This document shows positions 7,031 to 14,658 of a DNA stretch of 19,846 nt, piece by piece. The notes under the pieces were generated by a model. It was given only the letters and a program-made list of their open reading frames with translations. It was not told where the DNA came from and did no database searches. Position 1 is the first letter of the stretch. Every line of letters starts with the position of its first letter. Source of the DNA: DAOTUB01 sp034437455. Its GTDB lineage: Bacteria; Chloroflexota; Anaerolineae; B4-G1. The position numbers were made by a program, and so were the translations under genes. The DNA lies in the NCBI GenBank assembly GCA_034437455.1, contig DAOTUB010000134.1, positions 1 through 19,846 of the forward strand, in the 5' to 3' direction.

Positions 7031-8818
7031 TCAACGTTCATAACGCATAAAAATATTCCGATACGCCGCCGAATCCTGCAACAGTTCCTCGTGCGTCCCG
7101 ACGGCCTCCACCCTTCCTCCACGCATCACAATGATGAGATCGGCCCAACGGATCTGCGAGAGACGGTGGGTGATGAGGAAGGTAGTGCGGCCCGCCGCGG
7201 CCCGCTCGATGGCCCGCTGGATGCGGTCCTCGGTCTCGCTGTCGATGGCGCTGGTCGCGTCGTCCAGGATCAGGATGGGCGGCCGGGTCAAAAAGGCGCG
7301 GGCCAACGCCAGGCGCTGCCGCTGTCCGCCCGAAAGCGTCACTCCACGCTCGCCGATGACGGCGTCGTAGCCATCCTTGAAGCCGACGATAAAGTCGTGC
7401 GCCTGGGCCGCCCGGGCCGCCGCCTCGATCTCCTCCGGGGTGGTATCGGGACGGCCAAAGGCAATGTTCTCGGCGATGGTGCGCGAGAAGAGAAAGATGT
7501 CCTGTTCGATGACCGAGATCTGGCGACGCAGCGATTCCATGTTCCAATCGCGCACGTCCACGCCATCCACCAGGATACGCCCCTCATCCACGTCGTAGGT
7601 GCGGTTGATCAACTTGGCGATGGTGCTTTTGCCCGAGCCGGTCTGCCCGACGATGGCGACCGTCTGCCCCGGCGTCACGCGGAAACTGACGCCCTCCAGC
7701 ACAGTCTCCTCATCTTCGACAGAACAGTACTGATACGGGGCCTGGTAGCAAAACGTGACGTTCTCAAAGGCTACCTCGCCCAGCAGCGGAGCGTCGTGCC
7801 CGGCTACGTTTTGATCTAGCTCGGTTCGAGCGTTGATCAGATCCAGGATGCGCCGCGCGCTGGCGATCCCGGAGGAAACGCGCGTGTAGGCAAACTGGGC
7901 CGCGAAGGTGGGGAAGCGGAACATCTGCAGGATGCCGTTGAACGCGGCGACGTCACCCACGCCGATCTCGCCGGCGCGCAGGAGCAGCAGGCTGTACAAA
8001 AGCCCACCCGCCTGGAGAAATCCCAGCAAAAGCAGCGGGACGAACCGCGCCTCTACCCTCGTCTGAGTCAGGTAGGCGTCGTGCCAACCGGAGATCGCTC
8101 GAAAGAAGAGGGCGATCTCCCGCTGCTCTTGAGCCGCTCCCTTGACCGTCTCGATGCCCTCGATGGCCTCGGCCAGCCGGGTGTTCATGCGGCCAAATTC
8201 GCGCCGCACGCCCTCCGTCGTCGGACGCAATTCGCGCAGATAACTCCGCACGACGAAAAAATAGACCAGCAGGTAGACCAACGGAACGAGGACGAGCTGA
8301 GGGTGAAGGGTCGGGACAAAGTAGAACGGCACGAGGAGAAACATCAGCGACCCCACGACCATGTTGAGGCCGGGATTGAACAAGAAGTTGATCTCACGCA
8401 CGTCGTTGGTGGCACGGGCCATCAGGTCGCCGGTGGGTTGCATATCGTGGAACGACATGCTCTTGCCCAGCAGGCTGACGTACAATTCGTCCCGAATATC
8501 CCGCTCCAGCCTCTGGCCGAGCGTCTCGGCGGACCAGTTGCGCCCCAACTGGAGCACCCCTCGCACCAGTTGCGACGCCACCACGACGATGGCCGCCATC
8601 GCCAGCCCGCGCAGATCGGGCGGCGCCTCGAGCACGGCGTCAAAGGCGCGCCCGACGAATACGGGCATCACCGAGGCCATCACCGCGTTGCCCAGCGCGC
8701 CGACAAACAACCCGAGGATGACCAGCTTGTGTCGCAGCGTGTGAGAAAGGATCCAGCGCAGCGGCCCGCGCCGGTCCGCCTGCCAACTCTGAGAGACGTC
8801 AAATTCGCTTGCTGTCAT
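7031..8818 (-). CDS. ABC exporter half-transporter, degenerate-site partner
   Basis: A 595-residue ABC half-transporter with six predicted membrane helices (about 30-320) and an ATPase domain with Walker A GQTGSGKS (391-398), canonical signature LSGGQ (495-499), Walker B ILILDD and switch His551. Asp520 replaces the catalytic glutamate, which is the mark of the degenerate site in heterodimeric exporters. The matching variant signature is in the downstream subunit, so the pair is internally consistent. It is the first gene after a strong promoter. The start ATG lies 7 nt beyond the -10 box and no Shine-Dalgarno sequence is present, suggesting a leaderless transcript. An insertion of about ten residues with a Cys (CSVEDEE) occurs before the NBD strand that precedes Walker A. 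Confidence 0.95.
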   Translation of the reverse strand: MTASEFDVSQSWQADRRGPLRWILSHTLRHKLVILGLFVGALGNAVMASVMPVFVGRAFDAVLEAPPDLRGLAMAAIVVVASQLVRGVLQLGRNWSAETLGQRLERDIRDELYVSLLGKSMSFHDMQPTGDLMARATNDVREINFLFNPGLNMVVGSLMFLLVPFYFVPTLHPQLVLVPLVYLLVYFFVVRSYLRELRPTTEGVRREFGRMNTRLAEAIEGIETVKGAAQEQREIALFFRAISGWHDAYLTQTRVEARFVPLLLLGFLQAGGLLYSLLLLRAGEIGVGDVAAFNGILQMFRFPTFAAQFAYTRVSSGIASARRILDLINARTELDQNVAGHDAPLLGEVAFENVTFCYQAPYQYCSVEDEETVLEGVSFRVTPGQTVAIVGQTGSGKSTIAKLINRTYDVDEGRILVDGVDVRDWNMESLRRQISVIEQDIFLFSRTIAENIAFGRPDTTPEEIEAAARAAQAHDFIVGFKDGYDAVIGERGVTLSGGQRQRLALARAFLTRPPILILDDATSAIDSETEDRIQRAIERAAAGRTTFLITHRLSQIRWADLIIVMRGGRVEAVGTHEELLQDSAAYRNIFMRYER

Positions 8819-8854
8819 AGTCTATAGTGTACGCGAAAATGGGGATTTCGTCAA
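8819..8854 (-). promoter_or_regulatory. Sigma70-type promoter for ABC exporter operon, probably leaderless
   Basis: On the minus strand, TTGACG (8849-8854) and TACACT (8826-8831) are separated by exactly 17 bases. Each matches the -35 or -10 consensus in five or four of six positions. Seven bases separate the -10 box from the ATG (8818-8816), so transcription should begin at or next to the start codon. The absence of a ribosome-binding sequence is consistent with a leaderless mRNA. Confidence 0.68.
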
Positions 8855-8883
8855 CCGGGAAACGGTCTATTGTCGAGACCATC

Positions 8884-8928
8884 AAAAACCACGACCCCGC
8901 CACTCGCGAGAGCAGCAGGGCCGTGGTT
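8884..8928 (-). terminator. Intrinsic terminator after the TSP3 protein gene
   Basis: A long stem pairs 8887-8897 with 8918-8928 (one mismatch) around an inner palindrome CTCGCGAG (8903-8910). It is followed on the minus strand by a run of five T (8888-8884, the first two of which are also the base of the stem). It lies after two other hairpins downstream of the TSP3 gene and just before the ABC exporter promoter. Its sequence closely matches the hairpin at 14525-14570. Confidence 0.72.
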
Positions 8929-8936
8929 GGCTATCG

Positions 8937-8960
8937 GGCGGTCAGCGTATGCTGACCGCC
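8937..8960. repeat. Perfect 10-bp hairpin
   Basis: GGCGGTCAGC (8937-8946) and GCTGACCGCC (8951-8960) form a perfect stem with the loop GTAT. It sits between the stop-adjacent hairpin and the terminator. It has no T-tract, and the downstream region of treT has no equivalent. Possible roles are RNA 3'-end protection or a protein-binding dyad. Confidence 0.75.
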
Positions 8961-8963
8961 GTT

Positions 8964-8989
8964 GTCGGATAGCAAATCCGACCTACTTC
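8964..8989. repeat. Stop-adjacent hairpin, shared with 14588-14610
   Basis: GTCGGAT (8964-8970) and ATCCGAC (8976-8982) form a 7-bp stem with the loop AGCAA, directly beside the TSP3 stop codon (8985-8983). The sequence from CGGATAGCAAATCCGACC to CTACTT recurs at 14588-14610 in the same orientation. Both lie upstream, in the transcribed direction, of a related terminator-like hairpin, so this is a two-part repeated 3' module. Confidence 0.7.
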
Positions 8990-11900
8990 CGGCGCTTTCT
9001 GAGCGACGTAGCCATGCCAACAACCCCTCCGCCAGCCGCCGCGACCAGGAGAATAGCCCGTGACCAAAGCAAGGCGAGCGGGTTCATCGGCGCCGTGTGG
9101 CCGCCGACGGTGGGGATGAGGGGGATGTTGCTGTTGATGATGATGCGATCGCCATCGCCAGGCCCTACCCCCAGGTTGAAGGTCAAATGCCAGGGCGTGC
9201 ACTTGGCATAGACCAGGTATCCCGTATCAGCATACTCGCCGTTAAAGATCTCGCTCACGTCGGCCGGGTCGTATGGTGGGTCGATGGGCGCGGCCGGGTT
9301 GTATGGATCCGGATCCGGCGGGCAGAAGGCCAAGTCCAGCGCGTATCCGGTCGGCGGCGCGCCGTTCAGCGTGAGGGTGTAGACGCCCGCTGTCCCATCG
9401 GTGCTGAACTGGTAAAAGCCCTCGTTGCCATAGTGGGTGATGGTGATGACGGCGCCTTCCGGCCCTTCCACCGAGATGGATATCTCTGGGCTGGCGACGA
9501 TCTCGCCGGTGACCCGGTTGTAAAAGTAGCCGGTGGGGTCATGGTCTATATAGTTCCAGACTCCGTCGCCGTCCCGATCGCCCAGGAAACCATCGTCGCC
9601 GGGTAAAAGAGTCCCAGGACCGGGGTTGGCGTCGAGGATCTCGACGGTGTCGAGGATGCCGTCGCCGTCGCTGTCGGTGTCCAGGTGGTTGAAGATGCCA
9701 TCGCCGTCGGTGTCGGTGATATTGGACTCGATCCGGTCGGGGATCAAGTCGCCGTCAGAGTCGAGGAGCCATTCGGCGCCGTCGGGGATGCCGTCGCCAT
9801 CGGAGTCGGTGTCATCATAGTCCGGCCGGCCGTCGCCGTCGGTGTCTCTAAAGTTGTGTTCGAGCCGGTCGGGGACGCCATCGTTGTCATAGTCGTAGAG
9901 TCCCTCACCCTCGTTGGGGATGCCGTTGACGATATAGTCGCCGTCAGGGATGCCGTCGTTGTCGCTGTCCTTGTCATGTTCGTCGTCGCAGTAGGGGTAA
10001 TTACTAGGAGGACTAGAAATGTACCCGTCACAACCCTTGCCGTTGGCGTCGCTGTAGGCATAGTTCGCTTCGAGCCGGTCGGGGATGCCGTCCCCGTCGC
10101 CATCGTCGAACAGCCTTTCAGTGGGATCGTCGTCGACCGGGTCGCCAGAGACGCTGTTGCTGTCGCTGTTGGGATCCAACTCGTCGACGTTATCCAGGCT
10201 GCCGGTGTAGCTGATGCCATCGCTGTGGGCGATGCTCGATTCGATCCGGTTGGGGATGTTGTCGTCGCGGACAAAGGGCGCGTGGTCGTCGGGATCGTCG
10301 AGCCGCTCGCCAAAGTCGCCGTCGAGGTCACCGTCGTCGTCGCTATCTGTGTCCTGTTCGTCGACTTTGCCGTCCCCATCGCTATCGGCGATTCTGGATT
10401 CGAAGCGGTTGAGGATGCCGTCGCCGTCGCTGTCGATGAGATATTCGAAGGGAGTAGTCGGGTTGCCGTCAAAGTCGCCATCGGGGACGCCGTCGTCGTC
10501 ACAGTCGTTGTCGTGTTCGTCGTCGCCGTCGTCGGCATTGCCGTCGCTGTAGTGATTGGCAGGTTCGACCCGGTCGGGGACATGGTCGCCGTCGGCGTCG
10601 CCAAGCCCTTCGCCCTCGTCGTAGGTGAGATCGCAATCATAGTCGCCGTCAGGGGTATCGTCGTCGTCGCTATCGGTATCCAGGTAGTCGAGCTTGCCGT
10701 CAGCATCGGTATCTATGACGTTCGACTCATACCGGTCGGGGACGTGGTCATAGTCGGAGTCTACGAACCCTTCGCAGGCGAGGACGTTGTCGGGGCAGCC
10801 ACCCGGCAGGCCATAACAGGTGCAGCCGTCGGGGATGCCATCATCGTCGCTGTCCGTGTCCCTTTCGTCGGGGGTGTTGTCGGTATCGCTGTAGTGGATG
10901 TTGGATTCGAAGCGATTCTGGATGCCGTCGCCGTCGGTGTCGGCGAATCCCTCGTAGCCGTCGTTGCCGGCGCTGTCGTCGTCGCTGTTCTGATCCCCTT
11001 CGTCGTAGCGGCCGTCGCCGTCGCTATCGGCGCGTCTGGACTCGAGCCGGTCGGGCATATTGTCGCCATCGTCGTCTTTGAGTCCTTCGACGTGGTCGGT
11101 CACGTAATCGTTGTCGCTGTCGGTATCCTCAAAGTCCTTGATGCCGTCGTTGTCGGCGTCAGCGATGTTCGATTCGAGCCGGTTGGGAACGCCGTCGTTG
11201 TCGGTGTCGTCGAGCCCCTCGTCGCCATCGGAGATGCCGTCGTCGTCGCTGTCGGTGTCACATTGATCGGTGCCCGGATAGGCGCACCCGCCATCGTCAC
11301 CGCTGCCGACGGGGATGCCGACGGTGACAGTGAGGCCGGTGGTTTGGGAGACGCCGTCGCTGTAACGAATGGAGGATTCGATCCGGTTGGGGACGCGGTC
11401 GCTGTCGCTGTCGTCAAGCCTCTCACCGGCGGCGCCGTCGGGGGTGCCGTCGCCGTCGCTGTCGGTGTCCAGCTCGTCAACCACGCCGTCGGCGTCGCTG
11501 TCGGCGATGCTGGATTCGAGCCGGTCGGGGACGCCGTCCTCATCGGTGTCGGCGAGCGCTTCCTCGCCGTCGGGGTCGCCATCGTTGTCGCTGTCGGTGT
11601 CCAGCTCGTCAACAGTGCCGTCGGCGTCGCTGTCGGCGATGCTGGATTCGAGCCGGTCGGGAACGCCGTCCTTGTCGGTGTCGGCGAGGCCTTCGGCGCC
11701 GTCGAGTTTGCCGTCGTCGTCGCTATCGTCGTCCTGTTCGTCGACAGTGCCGTCGGCGTCGCTGTCGGCGATGCTGGATTCGAGGCGGTCGGGGATGCCG
11801 TCGGTGTCGGTGTCGACGAATCCTTCGTCGCCGTCGAGTTTGCCGTCGCCGTCGCTGTCGGTGTCGTCATAGTCCGGGATGCCGTCGGCGTCGCTGTCGG

Positions 11901-14106
11901 CGACGTTCGATTCGTAGCGGTCGGGTATGCCATCGTTGTCGGTGTCGGCGAATCCTTCAATGGCGTCGGGGATGCCGTCGTCGTCGCTGTCAAAGTCATG
12001 TTCGTCGTCGTTCCCGTCGCCATCGCTGTCGGCGGCGCAGGATTCGTACCGGTCGGGGATGCCATCGCCGTCGCCATCGTCGGTGTATCCTTCGTTTCCG
12101 TCATCAGCGCCGGTGCCGCCGCCGACGATGCACGATAATCCGTCGTCGCCGTCGGCGTCGGTGTCGTCATAGTCCGGCTTGCCGTCGGCGTCGCTGTCGG
12201 CGGTGTTGTGCTCGTAGCGGTCGGGGATGCCGTCGTTGTCCTTGTCGGCGAACCGTTCGCCGCCGATGCCGCCGTCGAGGAGGCCGTCGCTGTCGCTGTC
12301 AATGTCCAGCGTGTCGGTGATGGTGTCGCCGTCGCTGTCGGCGTTGTCGTTTTCGTAGCGATCGGGGATGCCGTCGCCGTCGCTGTCGGCAAGTCCTTCG
12401 TTAAAGTCGTTGCCGTCGGTGTCACTGTTGACGTCGTCCTGATGAGACACGGAGGAGCTGCCACCGCTGCGGGCTTTGTCGGATTCGAGCCGGTCGGGGA
12501 TGCCGTCGAGGTCGGTATCGGCAAATGCCCCGGTAACGCTGCCATCACTTTCGGCGCCGTCGCGGATGCTGTCGCCATCGCTATCAACGTCGAGATAGTC
12601 CGGCAGGCCGCCGCCGTCGCTGTCGGCGGTGTTCGATTCGAGCCGGTTGGGGACGCCGTCGCCGTCGCTGTCGGCGAATCTTTCGCAGTGGAAAACGGTA
12701 CTGTAGTTGCAGCCGTCAGGGGTGCCGTCACCGTCGCTGTCGGTGTCCTGCCAGTCGGGAGTGCCATCGGCGTCGCTGTCAAAGGTATTGTGCTCGAAGC
12801 GGTCGAGGATGCCGTCGCCGTCGCCGGTGTCTGTCTCTCCTTCGGTGGCGTCGGGGATGTTGTCGCCGTCGCTGTCACCGTCCATGTAATCTGGCGCGCC
12901 GTCACCATCGGCGTCGGCGACGTTCGATTCTTTATAATCGGGGATGTTGTCGCCTAAGAGGCTGCTGTCTGCATTGGGACAGCCTGCTGTGTAGTTCGGA
13001 CACTCGGTAGCATCGTGAAGGCCGTCACCGTCGCTGTCGAGATCGTTATAGTCCGGATAGCCGTCGTTGTCGGTGTCTACCATTCCCTCGGCACTGTTGG
13101 GGATGCCGTCGCCGTCATAGTCCTCGCCGACGATGACCACCTTGGTGTCCCTGGCAGCCGAGGTGCTCACGTTGCCGCCAAAGTCGGTGCCGCCGTACTC
13201 GACGACATAGCCGTCAACACTGCCGGCATTGCCCAAATCGTCCCAATCCAAAAAAGCCGTCGAACTCAGGTAAGCATAGTTTCGAATGGTATCAGTAGGA
13301 ACTGGATTCGTTGACCAGTTGCAGTAGCCCAAGCAACCAAAGGTGTCAGTATAAAACTCGGTATAAAACTTGGTTCTGGCCTCAGGCCCGGTTACCCAAT
13401 ACCACTCCCCATCGGCGTCAGTTTGGGGGCCTACTTCTGGTGTGTCAGTGTAAGCATCGCTGGCCCCTATCCAGGCGTCGTGATTGATGGTCACCAAGCT
13501 CTCGATAAAGTCCTGCTCGCCCTGGCTCCCAATGGTGGCGAGGTAGCCGTCAAGCCCGGCGTGTGTCAAGGCTGCTGCTGCGGTTTCAGCGGCAGTCCAC
13601 GTTGAGCTTGTTGAGACATACTCGTAGTAGTGGTCCGTTCCATCGTCGTACACGGCGTTAGGACGTAAATTGCAACCCACGGTGAAGACGATCAAGCGGG
13701 TTGAAATGGCGCTCGAGGCAGTGTCAAATGTCACTGCCCGCAGTGCGGTTTGCAAGGCCGCCCAACTGGTAGCGTTCGTTATGGTCCGCCTAGAGACGGT
13801 CCCGCCCACTGTGCCGCCTCCAGTAACGGGCACTGCTAATACATCACCAGCTACGTATCCTTCGGCAATCTCTACGATTGCGTCCGGACTCGCACACGTA
13901 TCACTTGCAGTGATGTACGGATCCACGATAACCGCGGTACCGACCGTCGTGTCGAAGGTGGTAGAGCCGGCGCTGGTCGTGACGGTGCCATCGCTTTGCG
14001 CCAGCGCCGCTTGCGGGCCGACGCCGATGGGGCCCATCACAAGCGCGAGGCAGAATAGTAAAGCGGTTCCTTTTCTCAACAAACGTCTCGTTCTGCTGTT
14101 CATCAT
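8983..14106 (-). CDS. Giant secreted TSP3-repeat protein with C-type lectin domain
   Basis: About 1,706 residues. A signal peptide (1-36, cleavage likely after ALA) is followed by a bacterial cadherin-like domain (about 45-145) and a C-type lectin domain (about 155-306, with YLATIGS, WIGASD and a final GYVVEYGG). About 23 calcium-binding thrombospondin-type-3 units fill 328-1524, each about 44 residues with the core DSDADGTPD and PDRLES. A beta-rich domain (1525-1660) precedes an anchor: IPTVGG (1664-1669), a hydrophobic stretch (1677-1701) and RKRRK. Family knowledge suggests a calcium-stiffened surface stalk with a ligand-binding tip; the ligand is unknown. Two consecutive ATGs occur. AGGAGG lies only 1 nt from the first and 4 nt from the second (14103), so the second is more likely used. 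Long opposite-strand frames here are composition artefacts. Confidence 0.93.
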   Translation of the reverse strand: MMNSRTRRLLRKGTALLFCLALVMGPIGVGPQAALAQSDGTVTTSAGSTTFDTTVGTAVIVDPYITASDTCASPDAIVEIAEGYVAGDVLAVPVTGGGTVGGTVSRRTITNATSWAALQTALRAVTFDTASSAISTRLIVFTVGCNLRPNAVYDDGTDHYYEYVSTSSTWTAAETAAAALTHAGLDGYLATIGSQGEQDFIESLVTINHDAWIGASDAYTDTPEVGPQTDADGEWYWVTGPEARTKFYTEFYTDTFGCLGYCNWSTNPVPTDTIRNYAYLSSTAFLDWDDLGNAGSVDGYVVEYGGTDFGGNVSTSAARDTKVVIVGEDYDGDGIPNSAEGMVDTDNDGYPDYNDLDSDGDGLHDATECPNYTAGCPNADSSLLGDNIPDYKESNVADADGDGAPDYMDGDSDGDNIPDATEGETDTGDGDGILDRFEHNTFDSDADGTPDWQDTDSDGDGTPDGCNYSTVFHCERFADSDGDGVPNRLESNTADSDGGGLPDYLDVDSDGDSIRDGAESDGSVTGAFADTDLDGIPDRLESDKARSGGSSSVSHQDDVNSDTDGNDFNEGLADSDGDGIPDRYENDNADSDGDTITDTLDIDSDSDGLLDGGIGGERFADKDNDGIPDRYEHNTADSDADGKPDYDDTDADGDDGLSCIVGGGTGADDGNEGYTDDGDGDGIPDRYESCAADSDGDGNDDEHDFDSDDDGIPDAIEGFADTDNDGIPDRYESNVADSDADGIPDYDDTDSDGDGKLDGDEGFVDTDTDGIPDRLESSIADSDADGTVDEQDDDSDDDGKLDGAEGLADTDKDGVPDRLESSIADSDADGTVDELDTDSDNDGDPDGEEALADTDEDGVPDRLESSIADSDADGVVDELDTDSDGDGTPDGAAGERLDDSDSDRVPNRIESSIRYSDGVSQTTGLTVTVGIPVGSGDDGGCAYPGTDQCDTDSDDDGISDGDEGLDDTDNDGVPNRLESNIADADNDGIKDFEDTDSDNDYVTDHVEGLKDDDGDNMPDRLESRRADSDGDGRYDEGDQNSDDDSAGNDGYEGFADTDGDGIQNRFESNIHYSDTDNTPDERDTDSDDDGIPDGCTCYGLPGGCPDNVLACEGFVDSDYDHVPDRYESNVIDTDADGKLDYLDTDSDDDDTPDGDYDCDLTYDEGEGLGDADGDHVPDRVEPANHYSDGNADDGDDEHDNDCDDDGVPDGDFDGNPTTPFEYLIDSDGDGILNRFESRIADSDGDGKVDEQDTDSDDDGDLDGDFGERLDDPDDHAPFVRDDNIPNRIESSIAHSDGISYTGSLDNVDELDPNSDSNSVSGDPVDDDPTERLFDDGDGDGIPDRLEANYAYSDANGKGCDGYISSPPSNYPYCDDEHDKDSDNDGIPDGDYIVNGIPNEGEGLYDYDNDGVPDRLEHNFRDTDGDGRPDYDDTDSDGDGIPDGAEWLLDSDGDLIPDRIESNITDTDGDGIFNHLDTDSDGDGILDTVEILDANPGPGTLLPGDDGFLGDRDGDGVWNYIDHDPTGYFYNRVTGEIVASPEISISVEGPEGAVITITHYGNEGFYQFSTDGTAGVYTLTLNGAPPTGYALDLAFCPPDPDPYNPAAPIDPPYDPADVSEIFNGEYADTGYLVYAKCTPWHLTFNLGVGPGDGDRIIINSNIPLIPTVGGHTAPMNPLALLWSRAILLVAAAGGGVVGMATSLRKRRK
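11373..11910 (-). repeat. Near-identical 132-bp tandem coding repeats
   Basis: Within the TSP3 region, consecutive units are almost identical at DNA level. GCTGGATTCGAG recurs at 11509, 11641 and 11773, exactly 132 bp apart, matching a 44-residue protein unit. Units elsewhere in the gene have diverged and carry insertions, so this stretch is probably the most recently duplicated part and prone to slippage or recombination. Confidence 0.85.
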
Positions 14107-14113
14107 TCCTCCT
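14107..14113 (-). promoter_or_regulatory. Ribosome-binding site deciding the TSP3 protein start
   Basis: A perfect AGGAGG (14113-14108) lies 1 nt before the first ATG and 4 nt before the second ATG (14103-14101). The second is the better-spaced start. A second strong site, AGGAGGTGA, occurs about 70 nt further upstream near 14175-14183, followed by no sizeable reading frame. Confidence 0.7.
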
Positions 14114-14192
14114 AAATCGTTTGATTGACAGATTACGTTTTACGAATTACGTTTCACAGATCACGCGATACGCTTCACCTCCTCTTTAACGC

Positions 14193-14240
14193 GAGATTCC
14201 TCGACTCCACTCCGCTGCGCTCCGTTCCGCTCGGAATGAC
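14193..14240 (+). repeat. Half copy of dispersed repeat, copy E
   Basis: The right half of the repeat family, from GAGATTCCTCGACTCC to the terminal CTCGGAATGAC, matching the right ends of copies B and C. The left end is missing. It lies in the predicted 5' leader of the TSP3 gene. Confidence 0.78.
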
Positions 14241-14374
14241 GGGCTGATGAGTGACGAGCAAATGATGATTATGAGTAAATCGGGTGAAAGGTGCAGTAAG
14301 AGGGCAAGCCGGGGAACTTGGCCGGACAGGCGATGACGGGTTCGCCCTCGCATCCTATTGGCCGGTGGGGTTAC

Positions 14375-14421
14375 ACTCCAGTTGCATTGTACTACAGTTT
14401 GCGTAAAGTCGCAACTGGGGT
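14375..14421 (-). promoter_or_regulatory. Candidate promoter of the TSP3 gene within an inverted repeat
   Basis: On the minus strand, TTGCGA (14409-14414) and TACAAT (14386-14391) are 17 bases apart. The perfect arms CCAGTTGC (14378-14385) and GCAACTGG (14411-14418) flank the core. With one mismatch they extend to 11 bp (14375-14385 and 14411-14421). One arm overlaps the -35 box and the other the predicted start point near 14379. Arm centres are 33 bp apart, about three helical turns, as expected for a dimeric or looping regulator. The implied leader is about 275 nt long. Confidence 0.55.
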
Positions 14422-14427
14422 GGAACC

Positions 14428-14513
14428 ACTGAGACACTGAAGGGGCTGAAAGCACTGAAGCTGGCTCGACAAAATCTTTAACAGAATCAGCGCTTTCAGT
14501 GCTTCAGTGATTC
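14428..14513. repeat. CACTGAAG/CTTCAGTG inverted repeat region
   Basis: GCACTGAAGC (14452-14461) is inverted against GCTTCAGTG (14501-14509). The neighbouring sequence 14428-14460 contains further CACTGA units. The 29-base segment 14485-14513 recurs at 14659-14687 with only four differences, all C/T. This is a second dispersed-repeat type, distinct from the GTCATTCCGAG family. Confidence 0.6.
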
Positions 14514-14523
14514 CAAGATCAAC

Positions 14524-14571
14524 AAAACCCACGGCCCTGCCACTCGCGAGAGCAACAGGGTCGTGGGTTTG
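14524..14571 (-). terminator. Terminator of the sugar-transport/treT operon
   Basis: A 15-bp stem (14525-14539 with 14556-14570, one mismatch) encloses the palindrome CTCGCGAG. On the minus strand it is followed by TTTTGTT. It lies about 130 bases after the treT stop codon and closely resembles the terminator at 8884-8928. Confidence 0.72.
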
Positions 14572-14587
14572 TAAGAGATCCGCCAGC

Positions 14588-14610
14588 CGGATAGCAAATC
14601 CGACCTACTT
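14588..14610. repeat. Hairpin shared with the TSP3 3' region
   Basis: CGGAT and ATCCG (14588-14592 and 14598-14602) pair around the loop AGCAA, followed by GACCTACTT. This is the same module as at 8966-8988, in the same orientation. Between treT and this element there is also a small stem, AAGCTA/TAGCTT (14627-14641). Confidence 0.65.
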
Positions 14611-14658
14611 TCCCCAGAACATTGAAAAGCTACGTTAGCTTGATAGGACCTTTAGCGA

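Noticed and set aside
9685..12138. An 817-codon open frame on the plus strand through the TSP3 region, with similar shorter ones nearby on both strands
   Set aside because: Its product is a monotonous Val/Ala/Gly-rich string and is the mirror of the biased Asp-rich repeats. The minus-strand frame has a signal peptide, domains and a ribosome-binding site.
9600..13100. Regular repeats suggesting a CRISPR array
   Set aside because: The period is 132 bp, the repeats are imperfect and in frame, and they encode TSP3 calcium-binding units.
14101..14190. A leader peptide after the second AGGAGGTGA upstream of the TSP3 gene
   Set aside because: Only a frame of about five codons follows at unsuitable spacing, so there is no support for translation.
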